A DNA stretch of 64,000 nt from Rhynchopus sp. YZ270_cl-10. Taxonomy: Eukaryota; Euglenozoa; Diplonemea; Diplonemida; Diplonemidae. Position 1 is the first letter of the stretch. Each line of letters begins with the position of its first letter. The stretch spans positions 558,001 to 622,000 of the forward strand of contig OZ037934.1 in the NCBI GenBank assembly GCA_964035575.1. Reading direction: 5' to 3'. A model generated the notes under the pieces. The model had not been told where the DNA came from and ran no database searches. It saw nothing but the letters and a program-made list of their open reading frames with translations. Shown one piece after another: positions 42,609-53,165 of this stretch. The position numbers and the translations under genes are program-made.

Positions 42609-43068
42609 CAGGGCTCTCGCCAATCACCCCTTTTGGCCAAAATGGGGGGTGATTTGGGGTCCCCGAGCTTTCCCCCCGTAAAAGCGGTCGCGCGCGCGCT
42701 TCGCGCGCGCGACTCCCTGCCAGTGCAGGGAGGCGAGGCGCTTTCTCCCCTCGTTTGGGGTCAGCTTGTTTTTATGCCCAAAACATTTTTCAGCACTGCT
42801 GACCAGGGACATTGGGAACATAGGGAACTGTATGTATGTGCTCTTTTTTTGCGGAGCAAAAAAAAAATAATACAAAATGGCGCCGCAGGCGAAAAAAAAA
42901 TTAAGGTACGGTGTAAAAAGCTAGCTTTTACATCACATACTCACTCAACGAAACCTTTTTTGCGGAGCAAAAAAGGAAAAATGGCGCCGCAGGCAAAAAA
43001 AAATTGAGGTACAGTCTGGATGATGCGGTCAGCAACCCAGTTCCCCATGGTACTCCCGTGGTTCAACC

Positions 43069-43100
<32 letters not shown>

Positions 43101-43203
43101 AGAGGGGTGTTCCGAAACCCGGTTCACCCCTCTTTTTTTTAATTTTTTTTTTTTTTTTTTTTTGGGTGATTTAAAACCCGATCACCCCCCGGCGAGAGCC
43201 ATG
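42609..43203. mobile_element. hAT-like MITE, TSD AATGAAAT
   Basis: The 595-bp element has 13-bp TIRs CAGGGCTCTCGCC and, inverted, GGCGAGAGCCATG (one mismatch). It has the perfect 8-bp duplication AATGAAAT (42601-42608, 43204-43211). Inside are a GCGCGCGC hairpin near 42690, the shared GCGGAGCAAAA/GGCGCCGCAGGCG blocks, and poly-T tracts bracketing hairpins near 43070-43190. Confidence 0.88.
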
Positions 43204-43499
43204 AATGAAATGAAGGAGGAAATAGAAACAACGCATTTTGAGACACACTTTTTGCGGTTCTGAGGACGAACCGCGCTGCAGAGCCCAACTCCTCACCAAA
43301 CAGGTCGAGGTGTTGTGCGTTTCACCACAACCTCTCCCATGGGTTTTATGGTGTGATGAGTGTTTCTATTTTCTACCCAACTCCTCCAATTTTTTCAAAT
43401 AATCCTTCTACAGTACACACTATTTACACCTTTTTTTTTTTTCTCCAACACTTTTTGTTTTTCAAAAAAAAATTCTGCTTTTTTATATTGTAAGCAATA
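43204..43499. other. Intergenic before the 43.5-kb gene
   Basis: A block at about 43300-43345 (CGAGGTGTTGTGCGTTTCACC) recurs near 60245. Poly-T and poly-A runs precede the start. Confidence 0.4.
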
Positions 43500-44983
43500 A
43501 TGGAGTCGGAATTCAGTTCCTTAACGGAACAGCTCGCGTCTGATGGGTTGTTATCGGGGTTATTTAGGGTTTTGTGGCTTAAGGCGGTGGGTAGAAATAC
43601 GTCTACGTTACTTGGAGTCCGGGTCCCGCATACTGTCGTGTACCGTTTTACCAAGCCTACAGCGTGGTACTTTCTGTCGAAGGATGGTACATTGAAGAAA
43701 AAATCAAAAAAGAAGCTCAACGCAACCTCAATAGAGCAGGAAATCCTCCCCACCGAGAAGAAAGACAAGAAGCTCAAGGTAGCCCCCACCTCCAACGTCT
43801 CCGCGGTGTTCCTCTCTGCGTCGCATGACCCCGAGCACGAAATATCCTGCCAATACATCACCAAGGACGGCCTCCACAGCTTTCTCCAGAACTGCCCGTC
43901 GGAAAGTGGTATGCATTCACACCCCCTAAACATTCTTTAAAAACCAAAAAAAAAACAGGAATTCTCCAGGCGTTCACAGAACCGAAACAGCATGATACGA
44001 AACTGCGAAATTCGATGTACACGGTGAACTGGACGGAACGTGCCTGCAACATCGAGAACGTCAGCAACCGCCACTGCATTGTCGACACGACGATTCCCCT
44101 CCACGACCGCATGGACCTGGAGAGCGCGCTCTCACTCAACGCCGTCACGAACCACTCCCGCAAGCTTCTGCAGGAAGGCTCTGCCGAGATCGCACGCCAC
44201 CTCTGCGCGCTCTTCCGCTGCAAGATCACCTACATGACCCTCCACTTCCGCAAAGACGTCAACAACCAACTTTGGCTCCTATATTGCTCAAATCTTCGCG
44301 TAATAGAGGGGTCTGTCATGCGCGAGCTTAGTCTCTTGGACATGAAGACAAAAGAAGGCATTCTCCTCAAAAAACGTTGGTGGGGCGGACGCGGTGGACG
44401 TGGCGAAGAAGAAGGTGGTGTCCGGTGCAGACTCTGCAAAGAAGAAAAAAAGAAAGGGGAATGCGGGAACGTACAACGCCGTGCGGCGCTCTTCTCCCTC
44501 TCAGTGCTCGACCACTTTAGCGATCCCATACAGAAGACGAAGCGATATGAGGGTGTTTCCAGGGCAAGCTTTAAAAACTGTTCGACACCCCCGGTACCAA
44601 AGTCGGTCCTGATGATTGAAGAAAGCATGACCGGAGAAGAGTTCGCAAGGATCGGTCATACCAATGAGTGGCTAGAAGGCAGGGTGGAGTGCTGTTTTGA
44701 TTGTCTAGATAATTTGGTGAATTTCACGAAGGCGATCAACGTTGACGCAGATGGAAGTATCCGGAAGCCATTTGGACCACACCATGTCTGCGGGGTCGGC
44801 AGTATGAAAAAAACCAAGTCTCTCCGTCCCCTCGCACACACAACTGCCGTTGATTCGGCGCATCTAAGCACCGTAGGAGGAGCGTCGAATATTATAGATA
44901 TGGGCGGCAAGCGCGCGCTCTCGAACGACGCGACAAGCTACGGGGTATCGGATGTACCCGCATCAGAAGTCGCGTCTCTTTGA
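43500..44983 (+). CDS. Two-exon gene of unknown function, with likely frameshifted stretch
   Basis: Exon 1 is 43500-43908 (donor GTATGC, phase 1) and exon 2 is 43959-44983 (after AAAAACAG), 477 residues if read straight. The N-terminal part has 'LFRVLWLKAVGRNTSTLLGV' and a basic lysine run; the middle has a conserved-looking 'CRKLLQEGSAEIARHLCALF'-type helix (slightly abbreviated), then 'MTLHFRKDVNNQLWLLYCSN'. The C-terminal part is Ser/Gly-rich. There is no signal peptide or TM segment. Between the A-runs at about 44371 and 44448 the frame +1 to the main one reads with better codon use (..ADAVDVAKKKVVSGADSA..) than the main frame (..RWWGGRGGRGEEE..), so two single-base length errors or real compensating indels are likely. 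I do not recognise the family. Confidence 0.65.
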
Positions 44984-46178
44984 GTTTTTTTCTTTTTTGA
45001 TTTGAGAAAAATTTCTGCCTTTTTATGTAAACCACCAGAAATGGATTGTAGGGAGGTTTTTGGGTCCCTCCTCGCGTAGAAGGAAAATCCTTAGTCAAAA
45101 CCCATTTATTTATTTTTTTTGAAATTTCGGTGAAGAAATCCACTAAAATGGGGCGTGCGCGGGCGCAGGCCACAAAATCGCCCTGGGGTATCACCCATAC
45201 CCGCCTTTGGTGGCTCCCCCTATCTCCCCCCTCGGTTCTGGTCATCCTCAAAAAAAAATTTTCCTTCTCTTCCGAGAAAGGTAAATTTTTTTTTTGTTCT
45301 ATTTTTGGGGGGAAAGTCATTCTGAAAAGATATGGAGGAGGGAGGTGTGTTGACAGCAGTTTTGTGTGAGGTACATACATACATACCTAATAGCAAGAAC
45401 AATGGCATTGGCCAAAAGTGGATGGGGAGTGCAGGGCATAGCTGAGAATAATCTCCCGGGTTCTGAGTCCTGGGTCAGGTTCAAGGTGTCTTAGTCCAGT
45501 CGGTTTACGAATAGGATTTTTTTTTTTTGTAAATCAAGGTACTTGACAATAGGAAATAGAAACGACGGAAGGTGCGTGCCCGCCAGCTTGTGTTTTTCTC
45601 ATTCATTGTTTTTTCTCTCTCTCACACAACACACACTTCAGCGAAAAAACACACCAAGCTTGCGGAGCGATAAACGAAAAAGTTGTTTTTCATTGTTTTC
45701 TTTTTATTCAGAACCGAAAGTTAGTTTCTATTTTTTTTTTTTTTTTTTTTGAATTTCAAGATGAGAGGGTTTTTTGTCTCAAGGTGACCAAAGCGACGGA
45801 GGCTTGGGGTTATCTTTGCACCCCTTTTTTTTGCATATCAGATGTAAACCACGACCCTCCCATTTCCCCTCCTTCTCTTTTTTATTTCTTATTTTTCACA
45901 AGGCTTTTTTTTTTTTACGGTTTTTCTGGTACATTGCGTTTCAAAAAAAAGAGGATACTTCTTTGTATTTTTTTTTGTTCACATCCGCACTCTTTATAAC
46001 ACTCATTCAAATCCCACCCCCTCAAACACAGAAACCTATTTTTTCCTCAAAGTTTAAAGTGTCCTTTTGTTTTAACATAAGAAATTGGTTTCTTTTAGTT
46101 ATTGCTTAGACGAGCAGAAGGTGGTCTTCTTTTCCCCTTTTTCCTTCTCCTTTTCCCCCACCACATCCAAGCTTCGCG
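44984..46178. other. Intergenic, T-rich, repeat fragments
   Basis: There are fragments of the 'AAATGGATTGTAGG' repeat (about 45037), a SINE-like head (GGTGACCAAAGCGACGGAGGC at 45783, listed here as 20 bases plus one) and poly-T tracts. ACATACATACATAC is a short tetranucleotide run near 45372. No gene is seen. Confidence 0.4.
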
Positions 46179-49100
46179 ATGATGGGCGCACCTGAGCTCA
46201 CACCAGAGGGGTTCCGTAGAGCGTTGGAAGTTCTTCAGAACGACGTTGCGAGTGTCGAAGGCGGGTATGACTTTCCTTTTTTTTTTTGTTTCTTTCTGGG
46301 ATTCGAGGGCCCCACGGAGAATGTCTTGCGTCTGTCGATGAACGGTGAGGCGTTTTGCGCTTCTTCTCTTTGTTTTGTTGTTTGTTGTTTGTTTTTCGCC
46401 GTTTTTTCGCCTCCTTGGCGCTGTAGGGTCCACACCCAGGGTTGAAAATCCCGGGCTTCCCCAGCTAGCAAAATTAATTCGAAGCCCGGGTTTGTACCCG
46501 GGCTTGGTTTTTTTTGTGAAAATAATTAAAATACTGGTGTAAAAAAATTTTCTGCAAACCCAGGGTTCAAAATGAAATACTCCCCCCTTCTTTATTTATT
46601 CGTTGTTTGTTGTTTGTTGATCGCATCCATCCTCGTCCGTACTTCAGGAAAAGCACACAGCACTTTTGGTGGTATTGAAATGCCCTTTGTGAAAACCGTC
46701 CGCACTTCTTTTTTTTTTTTTTTTTTCAAACCCCAAAAGTCCCGAAAACCCCGAAAAACCCGCGTCCTGAAGTACGGGGGAGAGGTGGAGCACAAAAGGG
46801 GGGAAGGGGAAACGGTAAGACTCATGGCAACCGAAGAACGCGTCTTTCATTTCCAGACGTATTGCATACTCGTACAAAATGAAATACTCCCCCCTTCTTT
46901 ATTTATTCGTTGTTTGTTGTTTGTTGATCGCATCCATCAGGACCCTTAATAGGGACGCGCAGCGCTCTCGAAGAGAGAAGTGATCGCCTGTGGTTGTTCG
47001 TTTTCCTTCGATTTGTCTCCTCTGGTGTATTTGTCTTCTCTCTGCTGTTTTGTCCCCACGCTGAACGCACCTCCGGGTCATCCCTTTCTGCTTTGTCGTC
47101 GCAAACATTTCCGACAGAATGGCGTTCGCCGCGTAGTTGCTGCTGTCCCCGCTCAATGCAGAGTTGTCGACCTTCATGTGTACAGTGCACGCGCTGGTGT
47201 ATTTTGCCGCCAATAGTACAGACTTAGCCGCCGCATACAGCTCCTCAGGAAAATTGAGGTGTCCTGTCCCGCGCCGACCGTTCCCTGCGCTACCTTTCTC
47301 TCGTCTTCGTTGACTTCCAATTCTGCTTTTGGGGCGTCAGACCACACTATGAGTGTCTTAGTGGGGGGTTGTTGGATCCAGTAGTTCGTCGTCATCAGCG
47401 ATACCCGCTTTCGCACTTCGGAAATCACGCTGCAATTTAGGCCAAAAAATTTTCTCAAAATCCGGGTTTGTAGTATTGACTTCACCTTCTGTTACCCGTA
47501 GTGACCGCTATTCTGCTTCATTATCGTACCACCCTGCTTGTAGGTGTGTTTGCCAGTCACCCAAATTATCATGAAACTCTCGCGAGAGAGGTTTTTAAAA
47601 AAGCTAGTGCAAGAAATTCGCTTTGTAATCCGGAAATTCTGTCCCGCTTGCAGAGGTTCAAAAAGTATGCTTCTGTCTATTTCTTTTTGATCGTTCTTGT
47701 ATTGCAGCGTGATTCCAAACTCCTCGGTACGCGCACGTGAACAACGTTGTGCGATCGCAGGAGCGAACGGCCATCCCATCGCCAAAAAATAATAAAAAAC
47801 CCCTATCATCTTTTGTTAAGTTGGTACGCTACCCACGTCATACGCCGATCTCCTGCGGTGTTGACTCCAAAAAACAAAGAACTGTTGAATGTTATTGTCT
47901 TCTTTGACATTTGCGGTGGCGGACCCCTCGACCTTTTCAGTTTTCTGCCATCCACGAATCGTAAGCTCCCCGACTTTTTCTCCACAGTGAAGGCATGCAG
48001 AATCACTTCTTGGGGGCTTGCAGATGTTCGCGACAGGACGCCGAAGTCGATGAGGGTATCCAGATGTTGATCCATGTGGCGCGAGGTACCTCTCCTTATC
48101 CCTGCTTGCTTGTCCCAACCCTCCTTCAGGTGTGATACGAACGTTTCTCTCTTTCGGATGATCTGCAGAATGTCTTCCAGCTCGTTCTCCTTGTCGAGGC
48201 TCACCAGTGTGTCTAGATGTCGCCGCAATGTAGTCCTGGTCGGTTTCTCCTGCATGCGCCTCGGCGGGCCGAGCGTTTGTGGCGCTGCTTCGTCGGTACG
48301 CATAGGGAGTTGTCGTAAAGGCTCCGTGTCGTGTCGCGTGATCATCTGGATCTGTTCCAACGGTACCCTCTTGTCGTTGAGGTGGTGCGCCGCTCCTCGC
48401 CTTAGGGAGTGAGGGGTGAGGTTCTGCTTCACTCTTTTGGCTCAAAATAGGTTTGTAACGCTGCTGATGGGAACATGTGTTCCAGTGTTCGCTTCTCTAA
48501 ACACAGAATGATCGCCTCGTCGTAACCTAGCTCTGTCTTCATGTGGTACTCCCAGTTTGTCTTGAATTCATTCAGGCGGCCGCACACTTCGCAGCTCCCT
48601 CATGTAAGAAACCCGATAGCGCCCGTGACAGAGTGTGCTGCGCCTTCGCCAGCTTGCTCTGCGGTGAGTGGCAGTTTCCTTCTCCCGAGATACGTAGGAA
48701 GTCTTTCGTCCAGCAAACGCTCAGGCTGCGGGGTCGGCTCGTGGTAAGATATGCGTGCGTATCTCCTCGTTTGTTGGTTACCTCGTTTATATTTCCCCTC
48801 GTTTATTTGTCTCCTCATTTGTTTATCTCCACGTATGTTTGTCTCCTCATTTGTTTATCTCCACGTTTGTTTGTCTCCTCATTTGTTTATCTCCACGTAT
48901 GTTTGTCTCCTCGTTTGTTTGTCTCCTCATTTGTTTATCTCCACGTATGTTTGTCTCCTCATTTGTTTGTCTCCTCATTTGTTTATCTCCTCGTGTACTG
49001 GACCACCATCAGAAACAGGCAACCACCGACTGCAAACACACTCAGGGCAAGCTCCACCAGACACCACAGACCACAACGGCAACAAATAACCCAAAACTCC

Positions 49101-52100
49101 CCAAACAATCAACAACCAACTGATCTCTTTTTTAGTGTGACTTGATACACAACAGCCCTCTCGTGAACAGTGCACGTTGGTACACTCTTACGTGACCGCT
49201 GCACCGGGCTGGACCCAACCATGAAGTCCTACATCCATTTCGTCATTTCGGGAGGAGGTGTCGGAACTCTGCTCTGTTGTTGAGGTGGACTGCAGGCAGC
49301 AAGGGCGCAGGGGATGTCTCTTTGCACGCAGTCTGGGGGGAGTCTGTGGAGCTTCGTGTTCTGTGGCGGATGTGTGAAGAGAGTGATGAGCACAACAACG
49401 TTGACAACAGCAGCATGTGGCAAGCAGCTTGCAGCACGACACAATACGTGCAGGGGAAAGACACGTTCATCATTCTTCGGTTGTGGCATGTCGTCATTGT
49501 GCGTGTCTCCGTCGCTTCTGGCTTTGCTCGGGGGATTCGTCTCTGCTTCGTTTCGGACGTGCTTCAACCACAAGCTTCCTCCTCGTTTGTTTATCTCCTC
49601 TTATGTTTGTCTCCTCATTTGTTTATCTCCTTGTTTATTTGTCTCCTTGTTTATTTTTCTCCTCGTTTGTTTGTCACCTCGTATGTTTGTCTCCTCGTTT
49701 GTTTTGTCTCCTCGTTTGTTTTGTCTCCTTGTTTATTTGTCTCCTTGTTTATTTTTCTCCTCGTTTGTTTTGTCTCCTCGTATGTTTGTCTCCTCGTTTG
49801 TTTTGTCTCCTCGTTTGTTTTGTCTCCTTGTTTATTTGTCTCCTTGTTTGTTTTGTCTCCTTGTTTATTTTTCTCCTCGTTTGTTTGTCACCTCGTTTAC
49901 TTGTCTCCTCGTTTGTTTTGTCTCCTCGTTTGTTTTGTCTCCTCGTTTGTTTTGTCTCCTTGTTTATTTTTCTCCTCGTTTGTTTGTCACCTCGTATGTT
50001 TGTCTCCTCGTTTGTTTTGTCTCCTCGTTTGTTTTGTCTCCTTGTTTATTTGTCTCCTTGTTTATTTTTTCTCCTCGTTTGTTTTGTCTCCTCGTTTGTT
50101 TTGTCTCCTTGTTTATTTTTCTCCTCGTTTGTTTGTCACCTCGTATGTTTGTCTCCTCGTTTGTTTTGTCTCCTTGTTTATTTGTCTCCTTGTTTATTTT
50201 TTCTCCTCGTTTGTTTTGTCTCCTCGTATGTTTGTCTCCTCGTTTGTTTTGTCTCCTCGTTTGTTTTGTCTCCTCGTTTGTTTTGTCTCCTTGTTTATTT
50301 TTCTCCTCGTTTGTTTGTCACCTCGTATGTTTGTCTCCTCGTTTGTTTTGTCTCCTCGTTTGTTTTGTCTCCTCGTTTGTTTTGTCTCCTTGTTTATTTG
50401 TCTCCTTGTTTGTTTTGTCTCCTTGTTTATTTTTCTCCTCGTTTGTTTGTCACCTCGTTTACTTGTCTCCTCGTTTGTTTTGTCTCCTCGTTTGTTTTGT
50501 CTCCTTGTTTATTTGTCTCCTTGTTTGTTTTGTCTCCTTGTTTATTTTTCTCCTCGTTTGTTTGTCACCTCGTATGTTTGTCTCCTCGTTTGTTTTGTCT
50601 CCTCGTTTGTTTTGTCTCCTCGTTTGTTTTGTCTCCTTGTTTATTTGTCTCCTTGTTTGTTTTGTCTCCTTGTTTATTTTTCTCCTCGTTTGTTTGTCAC
50701 CTCGTTTACTTGTCTCCTCGTTTGTTTTGTCTCCTCGTTTGTTTTGTCTCCTCGTTTGTTTTTTCTCCTCGTTTGTTTTGTCTCCTTGTTTATTTTTCTC
50801 CTCGTTTGTTTGTCACCTCGTTTACTTGTCTCCTCGTTTGTTTTGTCTCCTCGTTTGTTTTGTCTCCTTGTTTATTTGTCTCCTTGTTTGTTTTGTCTCC
50901 TTGTTTATTTTTCTCCTCGTTTGTTTGTCACCTCGTATGTTTGTCTCCTTGTTTGTTTTGTCTCCTTGTTTATTTTTCTCCTCGTTTGTTTGTCACCTCG
51001 TTTACTTGTCTCCTCGTTTGTTTTGTCTCCTCGTTTGTTTTGTCTCCTCGTTTGTTTTTTCTCCTCGTTTGTTTTGTCTCCTTGTTTATTTTTCTCCTCG
51101 TTTGTTTGTCACCTCGTTTACTTGTCTCCTCGTTTGTTTTGTCTCCTCGTTTGTTTTGTCTCCTTGTTTATTTGTCTCCTCGTTTGTTTTGTCTCCTTGT
51201 TTATTTTTCTCCTCGTTTGTTTGTCACCTCGTTTACTTGTCTCCTCGTTTGTTTTGTCTCCTCGTTTGTTTTGTCTCCTTGTTTATTTGTCTCCTCGTTT
51301 GTCGCCCTTAATATCCTTTGTTTTCTTCTTTGTCGCCATGATACGTCTTTGGATTGTCCTCTCGTCCCCTGTCAGTCAACGTCCGACCCCTGTGTTCCCT
51401 CTTCCCAGCTTACCCGTGTTGCTCCAGTAGTCTCGGTCGCGGCCGCTCATCTCGACACCTCCCCTGTCTCGGTCGTCTCCCCTCATTGACGCCCTCCTAG
51501 ACTCCAGGACACCTCGTCACCTATCTGACCTTGCTAAACGTGTTGACGAAGCCGGCGATACACTGCCTATACTGTCCAGTCATCTCCATTCTGAAGGCAT
51601 CCATCTCGTCGATGAGGCGGATGGCGTACACCTCACATGGCTTGTGTCCCCCGTGCACTGAAAGCATCTCCCCAATGATCTGGGCAGCAGAATTGCGGAG
51701 GCACGACTGCATTTCCTCCTATCACCTATCTATCAAAAATAAGTTTGGCGGATTTGAAGATAATTTTCTTGTAATGTGACGCCTTCTTTACGCCATATGT
51801 ACGACTGTGTTCTTATTATTAGGTATTAGGCCTACCGTGGCCGTTCTTCCCATGAGAGCCGTATCCAAACGTCGTAGATATCTTGACTGTCTGCCTTCCC
51901 CCTGACCATCGTTTTCAATGAAGCACAGATTTTTTTTTTTTTTTTTTCAAACCCCAAAAGTCCCGAAAACCCCGAAAAACCCGCGTCCTGAAGTACGGGG
52001 GAGAGGTGGAGCACAAAAGGGGGGAAGGGGAAACGGTAAGACTCATGGCAACCGAAGAACGCGTCTTTCATTTCCAGACGTATTGCATACTCGTACAAAA

Positions 52101-53165
52101 GAGAATTCCGCCCACGAGGGGCTGGCTCGGTCAGCCCAAAAAAATAATTTTCCCCTCCGCAGGGGATATTATAGGTTTTGGGGGTTTTCGCTGAAACTCG
52201 GTCGAGCCGGGTCCCCAACCCAGCTCAAGTTGCCTCCGGCGGAATATGAAAATTCCTCGGTTATCTAATTCAGCACTTCATTGATAACAATTCGTGCACC
52301 AGGCGCGAATTGTCAGTAGCCACAGTACATTTATAACAAAGAAAGGGCGGTCATGGCACCCAAAGCGAAGCCACGGTACGCACCATTTCAAAAAATTGAG
52401 CTTATATTTGCACATTTTTACAGCCAAATTATGTGATGGGAAGGGTGGGTTGCAATCTTGCGCCGCAGGCGCACGGTACGCTACTTTTATTATTTCGCCA
52501 TGCTGCATGCTTCCTTTTCCTTCGGCGTTTGACCAATTAAGTCGCGCTCTGGGTGTGGGTAACCCTTGAGTATAGACGTGTGTGTTTTCTTTACTGATTT
52601 TGTTGTCAACAGAGCTTCGTTTCGGCGACTGACTACCCCGGGCTGCACCCTGAGGCTACACTCCCCGGAGCGGGGTGGGGCAGCCCACCCCAGAAAAGTT
52701 AAAACCCGGGGAAAACCCAGGCTTAAGCCCGGGTAAACCCGGCCTTCGAACCCGGGCTTGCTCTGCGCAAAATTAATTAAGCCCGGGTTTTCCCGGGCTT
52801 ACTGCCCAAGATTTTCACCGCTGTCCACACCCCGGTCCTCAATTGCTCTTCCCCTTCTTCTCCTAAGATCCCCTCTACTATAACAACATAATGGACGAAT
52901 GTTTCAATCTTAGGAATTTCCACATATTGTTTTCAAACACCACCCACACCACCACCACCACAGGGATGCAGGAGCAACCGGCGCTGCCGTGCCAGCAGAC
53001 CTCGCGTGCGATGTGTGGCAGCGGCTCGAGCAGAGAGTACAGCTCCGCATGCACGAGATGATGACAGGTGCGGACCACATCACAGCGCCAGGCCAAGGCA
53101 CACCCCGTGCAGCAACAAAACGCGGGGGGGCACGTACACCGCCGCAAAGCGCGTTGGCAAGATAA
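46179..53165 (+). CDS. Small two-exon gene split by a 6.7-kb intron (95 aa)
   Basis: Exon 1 is 46179-46264 (..VASVEG|, donor GTATGA, phase 2). Exon 2 is 52964-53165 (after ACCACCACAG), and the frame closes exactly: ..VEGG|DAGATG... The product is 95 residues: an N-terminal helix (TPEGFRRALEVLQND), a Gly/Ala linker, a second amphipathic helix (DVWQRLEQRVQLRMHEMM) and a basic Thr/Pro tail. It has no known domain; two helices of this type suggest a small coiled-coil subunit of a complex. Support for joining is compatible phase, coding-like composition of both pieces and no alternative partner. The intron (46265-52963) contains an antisense retroelement, minisatellites and GC-rich palindromes. 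The order of exons and the absence of further exons in the intron are inferred. Confidence 0.6.
46430..46512. repeat. CCCGGG palindromic repeat, left copy
   Basis: It contains CCCGGGCTT, AGCAAAATTAATTCGAAG and GCCCGGGTTTGTACCCGGGC. A relative at about 52690-52800 has the same CCCGGG/AAAATTAATTAAGCCCGGG order. The two copies lie on opposite sides of the retroelement inside one intron. Confidence 0.6.
46572..46938 (-). repeat. Retroelement terminal repeats B2-A2-B1
   Basis: B copies: 46572-46632 and 46878-46938, about 61 identical bases each (ATGAAATACTCCCCCCTTC to TTGATCGCATCCATC). A2: 46709-46877, matching 51927-52098 almost base for base. Another A2-B2 pair, older and inverted, is at 8930-9107. 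Confidence 0.85.
46899..48530 (-). pseudogene. Broken YR-RT-RNase H polyprotein of the retroelement
   Basis: On the minus strand, segment 48432-47806 begins with a tyrosine-recombinase C-terminal signature, 'TPHSLRRGAAHHL' (H-x-x-R) followed by a downstream His ('MITRH'). About 130 residues later comes a reverse-transcriptase entry block ('FTVEKKSGSLRFVDGRKL'). The next segment (47809-47492, another frame) continues the RT with 'YYFLAMGWPFAPAIAQR', matching the 'mPfGl..AP' region. Segment 47485-47174 has a possible RNase H start ('TLIVWSD') and 47213-46899, in a third frame, 'VHMKVDNSALSG', an RNase H-like Asp motif. At least two frameshifts and one stop break the frame. A YADD-type RT active site is not intact. 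Confidence 0.65.
48771..49000. repeat. Minisatellite, TTTGTCTCCTC-type units (short array)
   Basis: About ten degenerate units of 16-32 bp, TTTGTCTCCTCATTTG, TTTATCTCCACGTATG and similar. It lies between the recombinase remnant and the larger array. Confidence 0.85.
49001..49584. other. Spacer between minisatellites
   Basis: Non-repetitive DNA. At 49145-49240 it contains, inverted, the dispersed repeat 'CAGCCCTCTCGTGAAC..ACTCC..CCATGAAGTCCTACATCC'. No gene is recognised; on the minus strand 49573-49188 is open but low in coding signal. Confidence 0.4.
49585..51305. repeat. 1.7-kb minisatellite, TTTGTCTCCTCGTTTG units
   Basis: Roughly a hundred 16-17-bp subunits (TTTGTCTCCTCGTTTG, TTTGTCTCCTTGTTTA, TTTTTCTCCTCG..., TTTGTCACCTCG...) form higher-order blocks. 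The + strand is strictly pyrimidine-rich apart from G/A at fixed places and lacks stops in all three frames, giving three overlapping 660-720-codon frames that are not genes. Confidence 0.95.
51306..51917 (-). other. Retroelement 5' region, possible coding remnant
   Basis: On the minus strand 51712-51521 is open for 63 codons with protein-like composition ('EVYAIRLIDEMDAFRMEMTG'). It may be part of the element's first (Gag-like) frame, but it has no recognisable motif. Confidence 0.35.
51918..52100 (-). repeat. Retroelement A1 terminal repeat
   Basis: Same sequence and orientation as 46700-46877 (poly-T/A tract, CAAACCCCAAAAGTCCCG.. through ..CATACTCGTACAAAA). It marks the 5' end of the minus-strand element. 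Confidence 0.85.
52101..52963. other. Intron remainder with palindromic GC-rich repeat
   Basis: There is a 'TTGCGCCGCAGGCGCACGGTA' fragment at about 52464 (shared with 31912). At 52630-52800 there is a dense CCCGGG palindrome cluster similar to 46430-46512. The 3' end has a CACCACCAC tract and CAG acceptor at 52961-52963. Confidence 0.5.

Larger units (their letters stand above)
46572..52100 (-). mobile_element. VIPER/Ngaro-like tyrosine-recombinase retroelement
   Basis: Reading on the minus strand, the order is A1 repeat (52100-51918), a 5' part full of minisatellite, tyrosine recombinase, reverse transcriptase and RNase H remnants, then B1 (46938-46878), A2 (46877-46709) and B2 (46632-46572). 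A1 matches A2 and B1 matches B2, which is the split-direct-repeat arrangement of Ngaro/VIPER-type DIRS-like elements. The recombinase lies before the reverse transcriptase, as in trypanosomatid VIPER. Coding frames are broken by frameshifts and stops, so the copy is defective. Limits are set by the repeats; whether the minisatellite belongs to the element or expanded later is unknown. Confidence 0.65.

Noticed and set aside
49277-51489. Three overlapping + strand frames of 660-720 codons (Leu/Cys/Phe/Val repeats)
   Set aside because: All three frames are open only because a 16-17-bp minisatellite lacks stops; none has non-repeat coding sequence.
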